Below, one piece after another: positions 20,727 to 21,315 of a stretch of 21,315 nucleotides of DNA (positions are counted from its first letter, which is position 1; each line of letters starts with the position of its first letter). The notes under the pieces were generated by a model. That model ran no database searches. It saw only the letters and a program-made list of their open reading frames with translations, and was not told the origin of the DNA. The stretch is from an uncultured Polyangiaceae bacterium (GTDB lineage: Bacteria; Myxococcota_A; Polyangia; Polyangiales; Polyangiaceae), in the NCBI GenBank assembly GCA_938004815.1, contig CALKVR010001327.1, forward strand, positions 1 through 21,315. Reading direction: 5' to 3'. The translations under genes were made by a program, and so were the position numbers.

Positions 20727-21315
20727 ATGCGCCTCGGGACCAGCTCCGGCCTCGCCGGCGGCTTCGTGGCGGCGGCGCTCCTCGCCCTGCTCGGGTGCGG
20801 CGGCGGCGCGCCGCTTCACGGCCGCGGCGTAGACGATCGCAGTGTCGACCGCGCGAAGGCGGGCTCGAGCGTCGTGCTCGCGGCCGCGTCGATCGATGCC
20901 GTCTCGCCCGAGCTGGTCTTCGGGCGACCGCGGCTGCCGCTCGAGGTTCGCGAAGGGCAGGCGCTGTTCAGCGACGACGACCGCTTCTTGGCGGTCGGCG
21001 ACGCCCAGGGTCTCGTCCGCATCTTCGACGCCGCGTCGGGCAAGCCGCTCGCCGCACACCGCGCACACGACGCCGAGGTGTTCCTCGTGGCGTGCGCGCC
21101 GGGCGGCGGCTTCGTGACGGGCGACGCCACCGGCGAGCTGGCGCTCTGGACGCCTGGCGCGAACGGCTTTCTGGACGCGACGCACCAGCTCTTGGCGTCT
21201 CGTCACAGCGCGGCTATCACCTCGGTCTCGTTTTCCGCTGACGGTTCTGTCATGGTGTCCGCCGATAGTAACGGTGACGCCCTGTCCTGGGACATGAAGG
21301 CGCACCGTGTGGTGA
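20727..21315 (+). CDS. WD40-repeat lipoprotein, 3' end cut by window edge
   Basis: The frame is open from the ATG at 20727 to the window edge (196 complete codons), so the C-terminus is missing. The signal peptide ends in a good lipobox, LLALLGCGGG (Cys24). A linker follows, then repeated WD40-type blades: FSDDDRFLAVGDAQGLVRIFDAASGKPL, then ACAPGGGFVTGDATGELALW, then AITSVSFSADGSVMVSADSNGDALSWD (each cited in part). The blades have the GH-like/HD position AAHRAHDAEV and W/F-D ends. This is a propeller exposed outside the cytoplasm, which is common among myxobacterial lipoproteins. No Shine-Dalgarno is clear. An ATG 10 bases upstream is out of frame with the lipobox. Binding partner unknown. 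It probably has its own promoter within 20681-20726. Confidence 0.85.
   Translation, partial: MRLGTSSGLAGGFVAAALLALLGCGGGAPLHGRGVDDRSVDRAKAGSSVVLAAASIDAVSPELVFGRPRLPLEVREGQALFSDDDRFLAVGDAQGLVRIFDAASGKPLAAHRAHDAEVFLVACAPGGGFVTGDATGELALWTPGANGFLDATHQLLASRHSAAITSVSFSADGSVMVSADSNGDALSWDMKAHRVV

Noticed and set aside
1..21315. CRISPR arrays, tRNA or rRNA genes, transposons and prophage genes
   Set aside because: I looked for regularly spaced repeats, cloverleaf-like sequences and transposase or integrase motifs on both strands and saw none.

Overview
The window looks like chromosomal DNA from a myxobacterium (Myxococcota), most likely Polyangiales. The GC content is very high, there is an abundance of secreted lipoproteins (cysteine-rich, beta-helix, WD40 and lamin-tail-domain types), a large BTAD/AAA/TPR regulator, and a DUF2378 protein, a family known essentially only from myxobacteria. 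This assignment is inference from gene content; no rRNA or other phylogenetic marker is present. I see no tRNA, rRNA, insertion sequence, phage gene or CRISPR array, and no gene-free stretch longer than about 150 bases.

Region 1 (1-11029, all minus strand). Reading in the direction of transcription, there is a coiled-coil/one-TM protein with a duplicated Cys-containing periplasmic domain, a small Ala/Ser-rich lipoprotein, a 913-aa modular lipoprotein (Cys-rich repeats, Big_5-like domain, lamin-tail domain, C-terminal beta domain), a small exported EF-hand protein, a 986-aa SARP-like regulator (winged helix, BTAD, AAA ATPase, helical repeats), a 460-aa lipoprotein with repeated Cys-pair units, and a beta-helix-like lipoprotein that runs off the left edge. 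Gaps of 42 to 121 bp separate the genes, and several gaps hold inverted repeats that could be terminators or attenuators.

Region 2 (11026-12539). A DUF2378 gene reads rightward from a divergent start region containing a perfect 9-bp inverted repeat. It is followed by a 54-aa DUF1328 (YtjA-type) membrane protein. A convergent DUF3817 membrane protein gene faces them. The gap between the two convergent genes holds four consecutive hairpins, the largest 52 nt long with a TTCG loop.

Region 3 (12582-20653). This is an envelope-stress/export module. A CpxR-like response regulator and CpxA-like sensor kinase read rightward. Divergently, a tightly coupled operon reads leftward: TolC-like outer membrane factor, MacA-like membrane fusion protein, MacB-type ATPase, MacB-type permease, and then an unexpected gene: a stand-alone, C-terminally shortened relative of LonC/AAA_32-type ATP-dependent proteases whose P-loop is degenerate and whose protease domain is absent. 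A GTAAA-N5-GTCAG sequence in the divergent intergenic region resembles a CpxR box. The simplest reading is that CpxRA-like signalling controls a tripartite pump, with the Lon-derived pseudo-AAA protein as a possible accessory. This is the most interesting system in the window.

Region 4 (20727-21315). The start of a WD40-repeat lipoprotein gene runs off the right edge.

Large open frames antisense to these genes occur throughout. They are ordinary consequences of the GC-rich codon usage and are not annotated.
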